Below, piece by piece: positions 54,263 through 63,271 of a DNA stretch of 64,000 bases. Every line of letters begins with the position of its first letter. Position 1 is the stretch's first letter. Source of the stretch: Pseudomonas arsenicoxydans (GTDB lineage: Bacteria > Pseudomonadota > Gammaproteobacteria > Pseudomonadales > Pseudomonadaceae); the NCBI RefSeq assembly GCF_900103875.1, contig NZ_LT629705.1:2613001-2677000 (forward strand), in the 5' to 3' direction. Made by a program: the position numbers and the translations under genes. Below the pieces are notes generated by a model. It did not search any database, was not told the origin of the DNA, and saw only the letters and a list, made by a program, of their open reading frames with translations.

Positions 54263-55957
54263 CTAGCGCCCGTTTAACGTTTTGACAATCCAGTCTTTGA
54301 GTTTGAATGTGTAGTGGATGAGAGTTAATACACCCGCCACAACGATCACTGAACTGGCTATCCCGTATACCTTTGCGAGATCGCCATTTTCAGGCGCCAC
54401 TTCGAAGTATTTTGCCAGTGGCTGCATCAGTTCAGGCGAAAGCGTTGCAGATGCGATTACTCCAAATATTATTGTAATTCGGCGAGTATAGGATTCTGAT
54501 TTGATTTTGTCGTCTAGCTCTAAAGCTTTGCGAACGGTTTCAATCTTTTTGTGAAGTAATTTGTAGATGGAGCTTAATTGTTCGCCCCTTTGTATTTCCT
54601 CAATGTACTTGGCTATTTCTCCATACTTGTGTGCCGATAAAAGCGTTTCTTCGAATTCTAGGATTTCAAATTCAAGTCGAGCGACGTCTATGGCTGTTTT
54701 GCATTTGTCTAGCCCCAGTGAGGCGTAGGAGTAGTATGTTTGTATGAAGTGTGACGCTTCGTTGAGTACTTGGATGTCGGAGGTTAAATTATTAAAGGTG
54801 TAAGAGTCGTGCTGCTCGACAAATTCTTCTACCTGCAAAGACGCTAGCATCAAAGATACCGGCTCAGAGTAGAAGTTATTGAAGTCGTCGAAGTTTCTCA
54901 TGTCTTTACTGTTCAAGTCGGCGTATATTATCTTGTCCGACAGGAAGGCGCGAGCCAATACGCTGTTGACCAATTGCTTGTGGGTTGACCAGTTTTCGGA
55001 TGAGCTCGATTTTTGATTGGTGTGGGAGCTGATGTAAATTATCGGCTTCCCTCTCCAATGTTGTCCTATGGAGTCGTCATTGTACTGGCCGCCATACCAC
55101 CTAATCTGCGTCTGAACGGCTCCTACGGAAATGGTGCGAGCGACTACCGATAGCAGATTTCGTGCTATATCCGTGAGGGTAAGTTGATCTGTATGTACTA
55201 GCTCGTAGACAGTTAGACGCTCGTCTACGAATTCAATTTCTTCCGGGGTATTCAGCGCGGCCCCCATGATGGTTTCAAATGCTTCTCGCTGGAGAAGCCT
55301 TTCCCTTCGAGACATCTGGGCCATCTGACATTCGGTGCAAGCAACGTGTAATTCTTTTACACAAAGTACTGATGTCAGGTTTTGTCGCGATTTATTTACT
55401 TCGCTGTGCACTAGGGTTTGAATCGTGGACTCTTCAAAGCCAGATATGCTCGGCAAAGAAATGCTGATTATGCCACCCTTGTAAACTTTGATGTAGGGAA
55501 TGACTAGCTCATGGTCTTCATCCCCTTCGCATTTAATGGCAATCGGACGCATGAATATTCTAGCGCTTTCTGTAGGGAAACCATATGCAGTGTTAAATAG
55601 GCGTTTGTCAGACAATATTAAATCTAGAGCTAACGATAAGGCGTAAGTGTTGGAGTCTCCGGGGTTGGCTTTGAGGAAGTCATTGTGCCCGGTAACTGTC
55701 ATTCCTTGTTCGGTGATTGTTGTTTCGATGTTGAGTTGTTGTGATCTGAGTCTTTTGTCGTCTGTGAAGTAGATTTTTCCACTGCTGGTTAACGCGAAAC
55801 TAAAGGCGTCGGATTCGGCAAGTATTTCGCACATCCCTTCAAGATTTACGTTTCCTGTAATCTTGGATGAATACAAAAAAGTTGCTGTGCCTGAGTATGT
55901 GTTTTCTTCGTTCGAGGTGTTTTCAATACTGGATTCTGTATTGAGTAAGCTCATCAA
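54263..55957 (-). CDS. unknown 564-residue protein with two C-terminal membrane helices
   Basis: I do not recognise this protein. The first 440 residues look soluble and globular, with a lone CTEC near residue 209; a helical region (about 420-490) leads to two membrane helices (ITIIFGVIASATLSPEL and GIASSVIVVAGVLTLIHYTF) and a short basic end. This layout recalls CorA-like membrane proteins with a large cytoplasmic domain, including effector proteins of some defence systems, but the CorA GMN motif is not present. It stands alone next to the integrase and is a good candidate for an undescribed island function. Confidence 0.7.
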   Translation of the reverse strand: MMSLLNTESSIENTSNEENTYSGTATFLYSSKITGNVNLEGMCEILAESDAFSFALTSSGKIYFTDDKRLRSQQLNIETTITEQGMTVTGHNDFLKANPGDSNTYALSLALDLILSDKRLFNTAYGFPTESARIFMRPIAIKCEGDEDHELVIPYIKVYKGGIISISLPSISGFEESTIQTLVHSEVNKSRQNLTSVLCVKELHVACTECQMAQMSRRERLLQREAFETIMGAALNTPEEIEFVDERLTVYELVHTDQLTLTDIARNLLSVVARTISVGAVQTQIRWYGGQYNDDSIGQHWRGKPIIYISSHTNQKSSSSENWSTHKQLVNSVLARAFLSDKIIYADLNSKDMRNFDDFNNFYSEPVSLMLASLQVEEFVEQHDSYTFNNLTSDIQVLNEASHFIQTYYSYASLGLDKCKTAIDVARLEFEILEFEETLLSAHKYGEIAKYIEEIQRGEQLSSIYKLLHKKIETVRKALELDDKIKSESYTRRITIIFGVIASATLSPELMQPLAKYFEVAPENGDLAKVYGIASSVIVVAGVLTLIHYTFKLKDWIVKTLNGR

Positions 55958-56152
55958 CTAGTCTTCCTTGTAGCTAACGAATCAGCCGGAGCCGTTTTCC
56001 AATGATGATCGCATGGAACGTAGCTGTCAGCTACGAATCCACGGTTGATCAATGCTGATGCAACGAGGTGAGCGTACCGTTGAAGTGTTCCGGCTGCTGG
56101 GTTAGTCGTGACCTTCGGTCAAAGGTGCATCCCCTGTCAGCGGAGCTGACGT

Positions 56153-57640
56153 TTAAACAGTCGGTAGGGTGGGGAGTTTCGATATAGCTTTGAGCTTCTG
56201 CTTTGGTGATGACCCGTCCGAGTAAACATCGAATGTCACCGTGCCGGTTTCATGACCTACAAGCTCCTTGATTAGCCTGTCTGCGATGTCTGCTCGCACC
56301 AACTGAGTGATTACCGTCGCCCTAATCCAATGGAATACGCGGGTTCGATCAAAGCCCATGGCTGTCTTCAACCTGCCGAATGCTTTACTCAGTGCATCCG
56401 AACGAATCCCGTATTTGTTGTTGCTGTCGGTAGTCACCAGATAGCCGTCCTTGGAAGCTTTGGTGAGTCGATCTACGAGCGCCGTTAGCTTGGGATGCAC
56501 TGGCACCTGTCGAATGCCTGCAACGGTCTTCGAATCCACGATATCGAACATCTTCACCCCATCCACGGTAATCAGATGCTCCTTGCGAAGCTGGCACAGT
56601 TCCTCGATTCGAGCCCCGGTATACGCACCCAACAAGATCAAGTCTGGCAGTGCGCCTATGTTCTGTTCCTTCGCTGCTGAATACAGAGTGCCGATTTCCT
56701 CGATGGTGAATGCCTTCCGTTTTGCGTCAAGCTTGGCCCTGCCCTTAAGTGTGGGCAGGGTATGTTTCTCAAATGGGTTCACGTGCCCTTTGAAGGTCTG
56801 TCGCCACTGTGGTTCATGCTGCTGCGCCCATTGCCAAAGCTGGCTTCCAGCGAGCAGGTATTGCTGCTTGGTTTTTGAACTGAGTTTCATGCCCTGTAGC
56901 CAAGCACTCACAGAATCAAAGTCGAGTTTGGTGTCAGTCGTTTGCAAATGCTCCGACAGATTCAACAGCTTCGATTCCTGCTGATTCACCGTCTTGAGTG
57001 CAACGTGATGCTCAAGCCTGTAGGTGCGAAATGAGGCAAGCCGGGCTTTCGTAATAGGGGAGCGTGCCTTGTAGCTGGCGGGATCTTTTACCAGCACTTC
57101 CAGTTCCTGGCCCTGCTCGCCAGTGAGTGTGTAGTCAGTGCCGAGACGCTTTTGCAGAATGTCCTTGAGCCCTTTATTCAGTTCATCCTGAATGTGGACG
57201 CGACCGCCAATCCCATCTTTTAGGTGATCGCCCACGAGCATCAGCATTGCTTCCTTGAAACGAGGGCTGTTCATCAGCTTCGCTTTGAAAGCTGGATCGA
57301 CATCAGGCAGCGGTGGGGCTGGCTCACCAACAAGCGCTCGCTTTTGCCCTTGTGTGAGTGCGTCTAAATCCTCAAGGGTTTGCACTACCTCTTCCTGCCA
57401 GCCTTCTCCGAGTTGCTTACCTTCTCGCGCCGCCTTTATCTGGCTCTTCCAAGTTGCGAGGATCGGTAGGCGGCGATCAAGGGCCTCTTTGTGCACGCCC
57501 GTCTTGAGCGACAGTGAAAGTATCCGGCGACCTCCGAACGCGTTCTGCACATCCTTGGGAATGGCTAGCCGCACGTGGTAGGTCCCGCCCTGAAGTTCAA
57601 GGTTGTTAGCTTTGGCCACGTGCTGCTCCAATCGATCCAT
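56153..57640 (-). CDS. tyrosine integrase of the tRNA-Ser island
   Basis: The 495-residue protein has an N-terminal arm-binding part (YHVRLAIPKDVQNAFGGRR) and a catalytic domain with Arg in TGARIEELCQL, the HWIRATVITQL box, His in VGHETGT and Tyr in FDVYSDG. It lies just inside the right attachment site with its start facing it. Two TACGTAAA motifs occur just before the start at 57643-57664, also seen at the other end of the island. Confidence 0.93.
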   Translation of the reverse strand: MDRLEQHVAKANNLELQGGTYHVRLAIPKDVQNAFGGRRILSLSLKTGVHKEALDRRLPILATWKSQIKAAREGKQLGEGWQEEVVQTLEDLDALTQGQKRALVGEPAPPLPDVDPAFKAKLMNSPRFKEAMLMLVGDHLKDGIGGRVHIQDELNKGLKDILQKRLGTDYTLTGEQGQELEVLVKDPASYKARSPITKARLASFRTYRLEHHVALKTVNQQESKLLNLSEHLQTTDTKLDFDSVSAWLQGMKLSSKTKQQYLLAGSQLWQWAQQHEPQWRQTFKGHVNPFEKHTLPTLKGRAKLDAKRKAFTIEEIGTLYSAAKEQNIGALPDLILLGAYTGARIEELCQLRKEHLITVDGVKMFDIVDSKTVAGIRQVPVHPKLTALVDRLTKASKDGYLVTTDSNNKYGIRSDALSKAFGRLKTAMGFDRTRVFHWIRATVITQLVRADIADRLIKELVGHETGTVTFDVYSDGSSPKQKLKAISKLPTLPTV

Positions 57641-57642
57641 AG

Positions 57643-57664
57643 TACGTAAACATTGTACGTAAAA
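57643..57664. repeat. integrase arm-site motifs, right end
   Basis: TACGTAAA at 57643 and TACGTAAAA at 57656 are direct repeats, matched near the left end by TACGTAG at 45081 and TACGTAAAA at 45094. They are placed where arm-type sites and the integrase promoter would be. Confidence 0.55.
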
Positions 57665-57722
57665 CGTTGAGTAAAGCCAGTAAGTACGGTGTTGACTGGC
57701 CTTCGGTGGTGTATATTTAGGG

Positions 57723-57740
57723 TCCCTATCTCTCCGCCAT
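57723..57740. repeat. tRNA-Ser island attachment site, right copy
   Basis: The second copy of TCCCTATCTCTCCGCCAT, no longer part of a tRNA. The chromosome resumes directly after it. Confidence 0.93.
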
Positions 57741-57747
57741 TACATAG

Positions 57748-57783
57748 AAAAAGCCCCGTAGCTGAAAAGCTACGGGGCTTTTT
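57748..57783 (+). terminator. native tRNA-Ser terminator, displaced by the island
   Basis: AAAAAGCCCCGTAGC and GCTACGGGGCTTTTT pair perfectly around a short loop. It lies where the tRNA terminator would have been before integration. Confidence 0.9.
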
Positions 57784-57898
57784 CGTTTCTGGCGGTTTTT
57801 GGTCATTCATCTCGACGAGCGGCCAAGGGAAAGCAGGCGGATCCCGGTCATTAGCTATCATGCATAAAGAGCTAATTCACCGGATGGCAGGGCAGACC

Positions 57899-58231
57899 AT
57901 GAACAGATGGCGACGGCTTTGGTTGATTATCAAGCTGATGGCAGCCGTTGCGGCCTGTGTCGCCGTTGCTGTTCAGGCTTTTCTCTACATGCTGGATAGC
58001 CCCGACGCAGCGCAAATTCATCCTTTGAGCATTGTGGTTGCCGGGCTGATCTTTGGCTTCATCACCTTTGGAATTCTTTCACTGATTGAAATCGGAATCT
58101 TGGGGCTTGTAGGCTTTTTCCTCCCCGGAACTCCTCCACCTCAAGCAACACCTGAGAGCGACGAAGGGCTTTCGCCGCAAGGCCCGTTGGCTCTGCAATC
58201 CGACGACTCGGCTCATCAGAAAAATCTGTGA
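57899..58231 (+). CDS. small membrane protein
   Basis: The protein of about 110 residues has two membrane helices (IKLMAAVAACVAVAVQAFL and GLIFGFITFGILSLIEIGIL) and a polar, disordered C-terminal tail. No family is recognised. The start is uncertain: the ATGs at 57860 and 57884 are in the same frame, and none has a strong ribosome site. The tail is rich in Pro, Ser and Asp. Confidence 0.6.
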   Translation: MNRWRRLWLIIKLMAAVAACVAVAVQAFLYMLDSPDAAQIHPLSIVVAGLIFGFITFGILSLIEIGILGLVGFFLPGTPPPQATPESDEGLSPQGPLALQSDDSAHQKNL

Positions 58232-58478
58232 AGCCGACGATTTTCAGCCTCAGAAAAAAGCGTTGTGGACGGATCCTACAAAGAGAATTCCGGGCTTACG
58301 CAACGGTGCGAATCTTCTTACTTCGCACGCAGATACGTCCGAGATTGATCGAGGGTATATTCGATTTGTAGCGAAGGCCCGGATATAGACATCGCGGTCA
58401 CGCAATAACCGAACGTGGCACACCATCTGATGGTTGTTCGTTTAATCGAAGATTTATTCCCTCAAGGAAGAGGTGGCG

Positions 58479-58553
58479 ATGTACAACGGCGGTGAAGAAC
58501 AGTTTCAGAATGGCGATCAGCCCGGGGATGTCGCGAGGTTAGCTAATGCCTAG
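58479..58553 (+). CDS. 24-residue leader-like ORF
   Basis: After AAGGAAGAGGTG the ATG at 58479 opens a 24-residue frame that ends at 58553, overlapping the start of the next gene by eight bases. The strong ribosome site and the overlap suggest coupled translation. The 58232-58478 stretch before it has no other gene. Confidence 0.4.
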   Translation: MYNGGEEQFQNGDQPGDVARLANA

Positions 58554-58845
58554 GGATATTCATCTGGATACGGGGCGGTTAGCCAATATTTTCAAGGCGC
58601 GGATAAAAAATACCGGATGCCCATTCTGTGAGCACGATGAGTGGGAATTGCCACTCCAGGCCGGTGCAACTGGCGTCGGATTGCCTTGGGCGCGAGGCCA
58701 GGAGTATTTACGTTTCGGCACGCCTGCGGTGATGCTTAACTGCAAGCATTGTGGGTTTATACGTCTGCATTCGCTCAATGCACTGGCAAATATAATCGTT
58801 CAGGACGAGTGCAAAACCAGTGTGCTGGAGGTAAGCGATGAGTGA
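58546..58845 (+). CDS. small zinc-ribbon-like protein
   Basis: The 99-residue protein has two CxxC pairs (GCPFCEHDEW and LNCKHCGFIR) about 40 residues apart, the pattern of a zinc ribbon. A central Gly-rich segment lies between. The function is unknown. It overlaps the next gene by eight bases, so the two are likely made together. Confidence 0.7.
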   Translation: MPRDIHLDTGRLANIFKARIKNTGCPFCEHDEWELPLQAGATGVGLPWARGQEYLRFGTPAVMLNCKHCGFIRLHSLNALANIIVQDECKTSVLEVSDE

Positions 58846-59215
58846 GCCTTTTGTGCTGGTAAATCTTGACGAGCATTACCCTGACCGTTTCCCTGGCAGC
58901 AAAAAGAACGGCAGTGACGATAATGGAAGAAAACCACCAGGTCCTCCAGGAGAAACCCCGATGGAACCGCGTGTATCCCAACTTGAGACACATATCGAAT
59001 ACGTGCGGCGGGACCTCGGCGACCTTCGCGTGGAGTTTCGTGAGCACCGTAAAGAATCTCGAACGGATTTTTGTGAGCACCGCAAAGAAGCTCGTACTGA
59101 TTTTCGTGAGCATCGCAAAGAGGCCCGTACGGATTTCCGTTTACTGTTCAGCGCGTTGATCACCACGGCACTGGGCTTGGCAGCGATGATGGGAAAAGGG
59201 TTCGGGTGGTTGTAG
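58838..59215 (+). CDS. coiled-coil protein with 11-residue repeats and a membrane anchor
   Basis: The 125-residue protein has a Pro- and Gly-rich start, a coiled coil with three tandem units (FREHRKESRTD type, 59040-59138), and a C-terminal membrane helix (LITTALGLAAMMGKGFG). The eleven-residue period fits a right-handed coiled coil. Function is unknown; small tail-anchored coiled-coil proteins of this kind are common in pseudomonads. Confidence 0.7.
   Translation: MSEPFVLVNLDEHYPDRFPGSKKNGSDDNGRKPPGPPGETPMEPRVSQLETHIEYVRRDLGDLRVEFREHRKESRTDFCEHRKEARTDFREHRKEARTDFRLLFSALITTALGLAAMMGKGFGWL
59040..59138 (+). repeat. three tandem 33-base repeats in the coiled-coil gene
   Basis: Units start at 59040, 59073 and 59106, each beginning GTGAGCA, and the spacing is 33 bases. 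Each encodes eleven residues. The units differ mainly at third positions, so the duplication is not recent. Confidence 0.85.
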
Positions 59216-59229
59216 ACGAACGTGCAAAG

Positions 59230-59254
59230 AAAACCGGCGAAACGCCGGTTTTTT
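59230..59254 (+). terminator. terminator after the coiled-coil gene
   Basis: AACCGGCG and CGCCGGTT pair around AAA and are followed by T residues. Confidence 0.88.
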
Positions 59255-59304
59255 GTGCAATTTGCAGGCACCTGAATTCTTTAGCTCTGAAGGTCGACAG
59301 ACCC

Positions 59305-59922
59305 TCAGAATGAAGGCGGCGTGATCACCCAAATCACCACTGCGTCCACCTCTCCAGGATTCCCATACCGATGCGGCTCCTGGCTGGAAAAGCTAAAACT
59401 GTCGCCTTCACTCAGCTGAAAATGCCGATCTCCTACCCACAACTCAAAACTCCCCGACAGCAAATACCCAGCCTCTTCACCTTCATGGCTATAGCTCTGC
59501 TGACTGTAAGTACCCGGTGGAAACCTCGAGTGCAGCATCTCCAGTTGCCGATTCGGCTGTGGCGTCAGCAGCTGATCCACAATCCCGTCTTCGTAATGAA
59601 CGCTCATTCGCGCGTTTTTGCGCACCACCACCCCGTTGTCCTCGGGCGCGGTATTGCCCTCACTGGCGAAAAACCATTGAATGGTCACGCCCAAGCTACG
59701 AGCGATGTTGAACAGCGCCGGAATAGAGGGATAAGCCAGGTTTCGTTCCAGCTGACTGATATAGCCCGCCGTCAGCTCACTCATCTGCGCCAGTTCCGCG
59801 AGGGTCATGCCCCGACGTTTACGCAACCCACGAATCCGTGTGCCGAGAAAATGCGGTTCTGCCGCCGCGCTGACCTGTGTGGGCGCGCTGCTGGCAGGCG
59901 GCATCTTGCTGCTGTTGCTCAT
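59305..59922 (-). CDS. XRE-cupin transcriptional regulator
   Basis: From the ATG at 59922 the 205-residue protein has an N-terminal helix-turn-helix (RKRRGMTLAELAQMSELTAG with YISQLERN) and a C-terminal cupin (residues about 125-200, HEGEEAGYLLSGSFELWVG). This class, including PuuR, often controls amine or polyamine catabolism and senses the substrate through the cupin. It lies 50 bases downstream of the flavoprotein gene on the same strand and probably controls the locus. Confidence 0.9.
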   Translation of the reverse strand: MSNSSKMPPASSAPTQVSAAAEPHFLGTRIRGLRKRRGMTLAELAQMSELTAGYISQLERNLAYPSIPALFNIARSLGVTIQWFFASEGNTAPEDNGVVVRKNARMSVHYEDGIVDQLLTPQPNRQLEMLHSRFPPGTYSQQSYSHEGEEAGYLLSGSFELWVGDRHFQLSEGDSFSFSSQEPHRYGNPGEVDAVVIWVITPPSF

Positions 59923-59973
59923 GGCGTGCTCCAAACCGGGGATTGTGTAAAAGCCCCGGAGTATAAAACAGCC

Positions 59974-61935
59974 TCAAAGCTCCCAGGCGACTTTCAAACC
60001 TTCGTAGATGGCTTCTTCGGCGGTGCGCGGGGCGAGGCAGTCGCCGATGCGCCGGAACTCCACCAGGCCTTGAAGCTCGGCGCCCAGCGTATCGACCGGT
60101 TGATGGCCTTGGCAGAGCACGAGCGTGTCGATGTTTTCGAACAGCATCGGCTCGCCGCTGGCGGTGTGTTGCAGGTAGACAGTGTTGTCGTCGCAGCCAT
60201 ACAGGCGCGCGTAAGGCGTGATCGGGATGCCGAGTTTGTGTAGTTCTCCAGCCAGGTGATCGCGCACATACAGCGGCAGGTTTTCTCCGCAATGGGTGCC
60301 GTTGACGGCCAGTTGTACCTGGTGCCCGGCGCGGACCAGACGTTCAGCGATACCGGGTCCGATCCAGTCGCAGCGCCAGTCGACCACCACCACGGAACGG
60401 CCGATCTGCACTTCATCGCGCAGTACTTGCCAGGCGTCTACCACCTGCAATTCACCGCCGCGCTCGAACGCTGGCCAATACGGTTCGGCACCGGTGGCGA
60501 GGATCACCATGTCCGGCCGTTCGAGTTCGACCAGTGCCCGGTCGACGCGAGCGTTGCGCACGACGCGCACGCCGGCCAATTCCATTTCCCGTTGCAGGTT
60601 GGTGCTGGCACCACCGAATTCAGCACGTCGCGGTAACAATTGCGCGAGCAATACCTGGCCACCGAGTTGCGAGCTGGCTTCGTAGAGCGTCACGTCATGT
60701 CCGCGCTGAGCCGCGACGGCGGCAGCTTTCATTCCGGCCGGGCCACCGCCAGCGACCATGATGCGTTTGCGTTGCTTCGTCAGTTGTCGTTGGCCAAAGA
60801 TCAGCTCGCGCCCGGTTTCCGGATGCTGGATGCAAGAGATCGGCAGGCCTTTGTGAAAGTGGCCGATGCACGCCTGATTGCAGGCGATACAGGCGCGCAC
60901 ATCTTCGACGTGGCCGGTGTCGGTTTTGTTGGGCATTTGCGGGTCGCAGATCAGGGCGCGGGTCATGCCGCAAACATCGGCCTGACCGCGCGCCAGAATC
61001 AGTTCGGCTTCCTGTGGTTGGTTGATGCGCCCGGTGACGAACAGCGGAATCGACAGACTGGCCTTGAAAGTGCCGGCTTCCTTGGCCAGATAAGCCGCTT
61101 CGATCGCCATCGGCGGCACGATGTGTACGGCGCCGCCCAATGAAGCCGAGGTCCCGGCGACGATATGCACGTAATCAAGCATCGTTTGCAACGATTGCAC
61201 GGCAGCCAGGGATTCGTCCTCGGTCAGGCCTTCAGGGTCGCGTTCATCGGCGGAAATACGCAGGCCGATGATGAACTGGTCATCGGTGTTGGCACGCACA
61301 GCCGCGATCACTTCACGCAGGAAACGCAGGCGTTGGTCCAACTCACCGTTGTAGCCATCGGTGCGACGGTTGACCCGTGGGTTGATGAATTGCGCCGGCA
61401 GGTAACCGTGGCTTGCGACCACTTCCACCCCGTCGATTCCGGCTTGATACAAGCGTCGGGCCGCTGCGCCGTAGCCGGCGACGATCTCATCGATCATCGC
61501 TTGATCGAGCGCTCGCGGCATCACTCGAAAGCGTTCGTTGGGCACCGCCGAAGGCGAGTAAGCGACGGCCAGCAGGCCATCGCTGGACTCCATGATCTCT
61601 CGCCCCGGATGGAAGATTTGCGACAGCACCACTGTGCCATGCGCGTGGCAACTCTCGGCGATCTTGCGATAGCCCTCGATGCAGGCATCGTCAGTGGCCA
61701 TCAGCACATGCGAGGTGTACCGCGCGCTGTCATGCACACCGGCCACTTGCAGCACGATCAGCCCGACGCCGCCTTCGGCCCTTGCAGTGTGGTAGGCGAT
61801 CAGTTGCTCATTGACCAGGTTGTCGGTGGGCATAGAAGTGTCGTGACCGCTGGACATGATGCGGTTTTTCAGCCGTTTGCCACGCAGCTGCAAGGGTTCG
61901 AACAGGTGCGCAAAAGCAGGGGACGAGGTCGGCAT
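59974..61935 (-). CDS. OYE-family Fe-S flavoprotein oxidoreductase
   Basis: The 653-residue protein has an N-terminal FMN-binding TIM barrel (1-360), a 4Fe-4S cluster motif CIACNQACIGHFHKG, and C-terminal NAD(P)/FAD domains (VAGGGPAGMKAAAVAA). This is the layout of 2,4-dienoyl-CoA reductase, trimethylamine dehydrogenase and N-methylproline demethylase DgcA. With a cupin regulator and a PotD-like binding protein nearby, an N-methylated amine or similar substrate is likely. The exact substrate is not clear. Confidence 0.85.
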   Translation of the reverse strand: MPTSSPAFAHLFEPLQLRGKRLKNRIMSSGHDTSMPTDNLVNEQLIAYHTARAEGGVGLIVLQVAGVHDSARYTSHVLMATDDACIEGYRKIAESCHAHGTVVLSQIFHPGREIMESSDGLLAVAYSPSAVPNERFRVMPRALDQAMIDEIVAGYGAAARRLYQAGIDGVEVVASHGYLPAQFINPRVNRRTDGYNGELDQRLRFLREVIAAVRANTDDQFIIGLRISADERDPEGLTEDESLAAVQSLQTMLDYVHIVAGTSASLGGAVHIVPPMAIEAAYLAKEAGTFKASLSIPLFVTGRINQPQEAELILARGQADVCGMTRALICDPQMPNKTDTGHVEDVRACIACNQACIGHFHKGLPISCIQHPETGRELIFGQRQLTKQRKRIMVAGGGPAGMKAAAVAAQRGHDVTLYEASSQLGGQVLLAQLLPRRAEFGGASTNLQREMELAGVRVVRNARVDRALVELERPDMVILATGAEPYWPAFERGGELQVVDAWQVLRDEVQIGRSVVVVDWRCDWIGPGIAERLVRAGHQVQLAVNGTHCGENLPLYVRDHLAGELHKLGIPITPYARLYGCDDNTVYLQHTASGEPMLFENIDTLVLCQGHQPVDTLGAELQGLVEFRRIGDCLAPRTAEEAIYEGLKVAWEL

Positions 61936-62151
61936 GTTGCGGGTACTCCAGGCAGGCTGAAGCCGAAAGGCCGGGTTTTCGGCGTTGTTATTATTTGCCT
62001 ATAGAAATTTACCTGTAGTAAAAAATCAACTTGTTTTTTTACTTGTGCTCGCAGTAGATTCATTTGGCGCCCGCACCTGGGGCGAACCTCACAACAATAA
62101 AAAGGGCCACGTCGGCGTTCAGTCGGGTGGCACCTGCAAGAGGAACCACTG

Positions 62152-63195
62152 ATGAAATCGAACACGCTCAAGCACGGTTTCTTGTTGCTGTCCCTGGCCA
62201 TGAGCCTGGGCAGCGCTCAGGCAGCACCGGATATGGTGGTGGTGGGTTACGGCGGCGCCGGCCAGAAAGCCCAGGATGTGGCGTTTTTCCAGCCGTTCAG
62301 CGCGGCGGATCACAGCAAGCTGATCCAGAGCGAATACAACGGTGAGATGGCCCGGATCAAAGTGATGGTCGACACCGGCAACGCCGATTGGGACGTAGTG
62401 CAGATCGAAGGCCCGGACCTGATGCGCGGTTGCGACGAAGGCATGTACGAAAAACTCGACTGGAAAACCCTGGGGCGCGCCGAGCAGTTGATTCCCGACG
62501 CGGCGCAGGCGTGCGGTTCCGCGGCGCTGGTGTGGAGCGTGGCAATTGCCTACGACACGCAAAAGCTGGCGCAGGCCCCGACCTCGTGGGCCGACTTCTG
62601 GGACGTGCAGAAAATCCCCGGCAAACGTGGGCTGCGCAAACGCGCGGTGTACAACCTGGAATTCGCCTTGCTGGCCGACGGCGTGAAGGTTGAGGACGTG
62701 TATTCAGTGTTGAACACGCCGCAAGGTGTCGACCGCGCCTTCGCCAAACTCACCGAACTCAAACCCTACATCCAGTGGTGGGAAGCTGGCGCGCAACCGG
62801 CGCAATGGCTGACAGCCGGGGATGTGGTGATGACCTCCACTTACAGCGGGCGCGTGGCGGATGCCGCACAAAATGGCAGCCACCTCGGGCTGGTCTGGCC
62901 GGGCAGCCTGTATGGCATGGATTATTGGGCAATCATCAAGGGCTCCAAACACGTCGATCAGGCCAAGCGCTTTATTGCCTTCGCCAATCAGCCGGATGCC
63001 CAGGTCAAGTATGTCGAGCAGATCCCTTATGGCCCGACCAATACCGAAGCCGCCGCCAGACTGGACGCCAAGCTCGCGCAATGGGTGCCGACTGCGCCGC
63101 AAAACCTCAAGGGCGCGCTGTCGATGGACGTGGCGTTCTGGGTCGATCACGGCGAAGAACTTGAAGAACGCTTCAACGCCTGGGCCAGCAAGTAG
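62152..63195 (+). CDS. PotD-like periplasmic binding protein
   Basis: The 347-residue protein has a signal peptide ending at AQAAPDM and the fold of spermidine/putrescine-type solute-binding proteins (NGEMARIKVMVDTGNADWD and WPGSLYGMDYWAIIKGSKH). It captures a small cation or amine for an ABC transporter whose other genes are probably outside the window. It is divergent from the flavoprotein gene. Confidence 0.88.
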   Translation: MKSNTLKHGFLLLSLAMSLGSAQAAPDMVVVGYGGAGQKAQDVAFFQPFSAADHSKLIQSEYNGEMARIKVMVDTGNADWDVVQIEGPDLMRGCDEGMYEKLDWKTLGRAEQLIPDAAQACGSAALVWSVAIAYDTQKLAQAPTSWADFWDVQKIPGKRGLRKRAVYNLEFALLADGVKVEDVYSVLNTPQGVDRAFAKLTELKPYIQWWEAGAQPAQWLTAGDVVMTSTYSGRVADAAQNGSHLGLVWPGSLYGMDYWAIIKGSKHVDQAKRFIAFANQPDAQVKYVEQIPYGPTNTEAAARLDAKLAQWVPTAPQNLKGALSMDVAFWVDHGEELEERFNAWASK

Positions 63196-63271
63196 TCGCA
63201 AACGGCTGGACGTGTCAAAGCGTCGAGCCTTACTGTCTTGCGCAGTCCGATCAGCCTGGAGAACCAAAACA

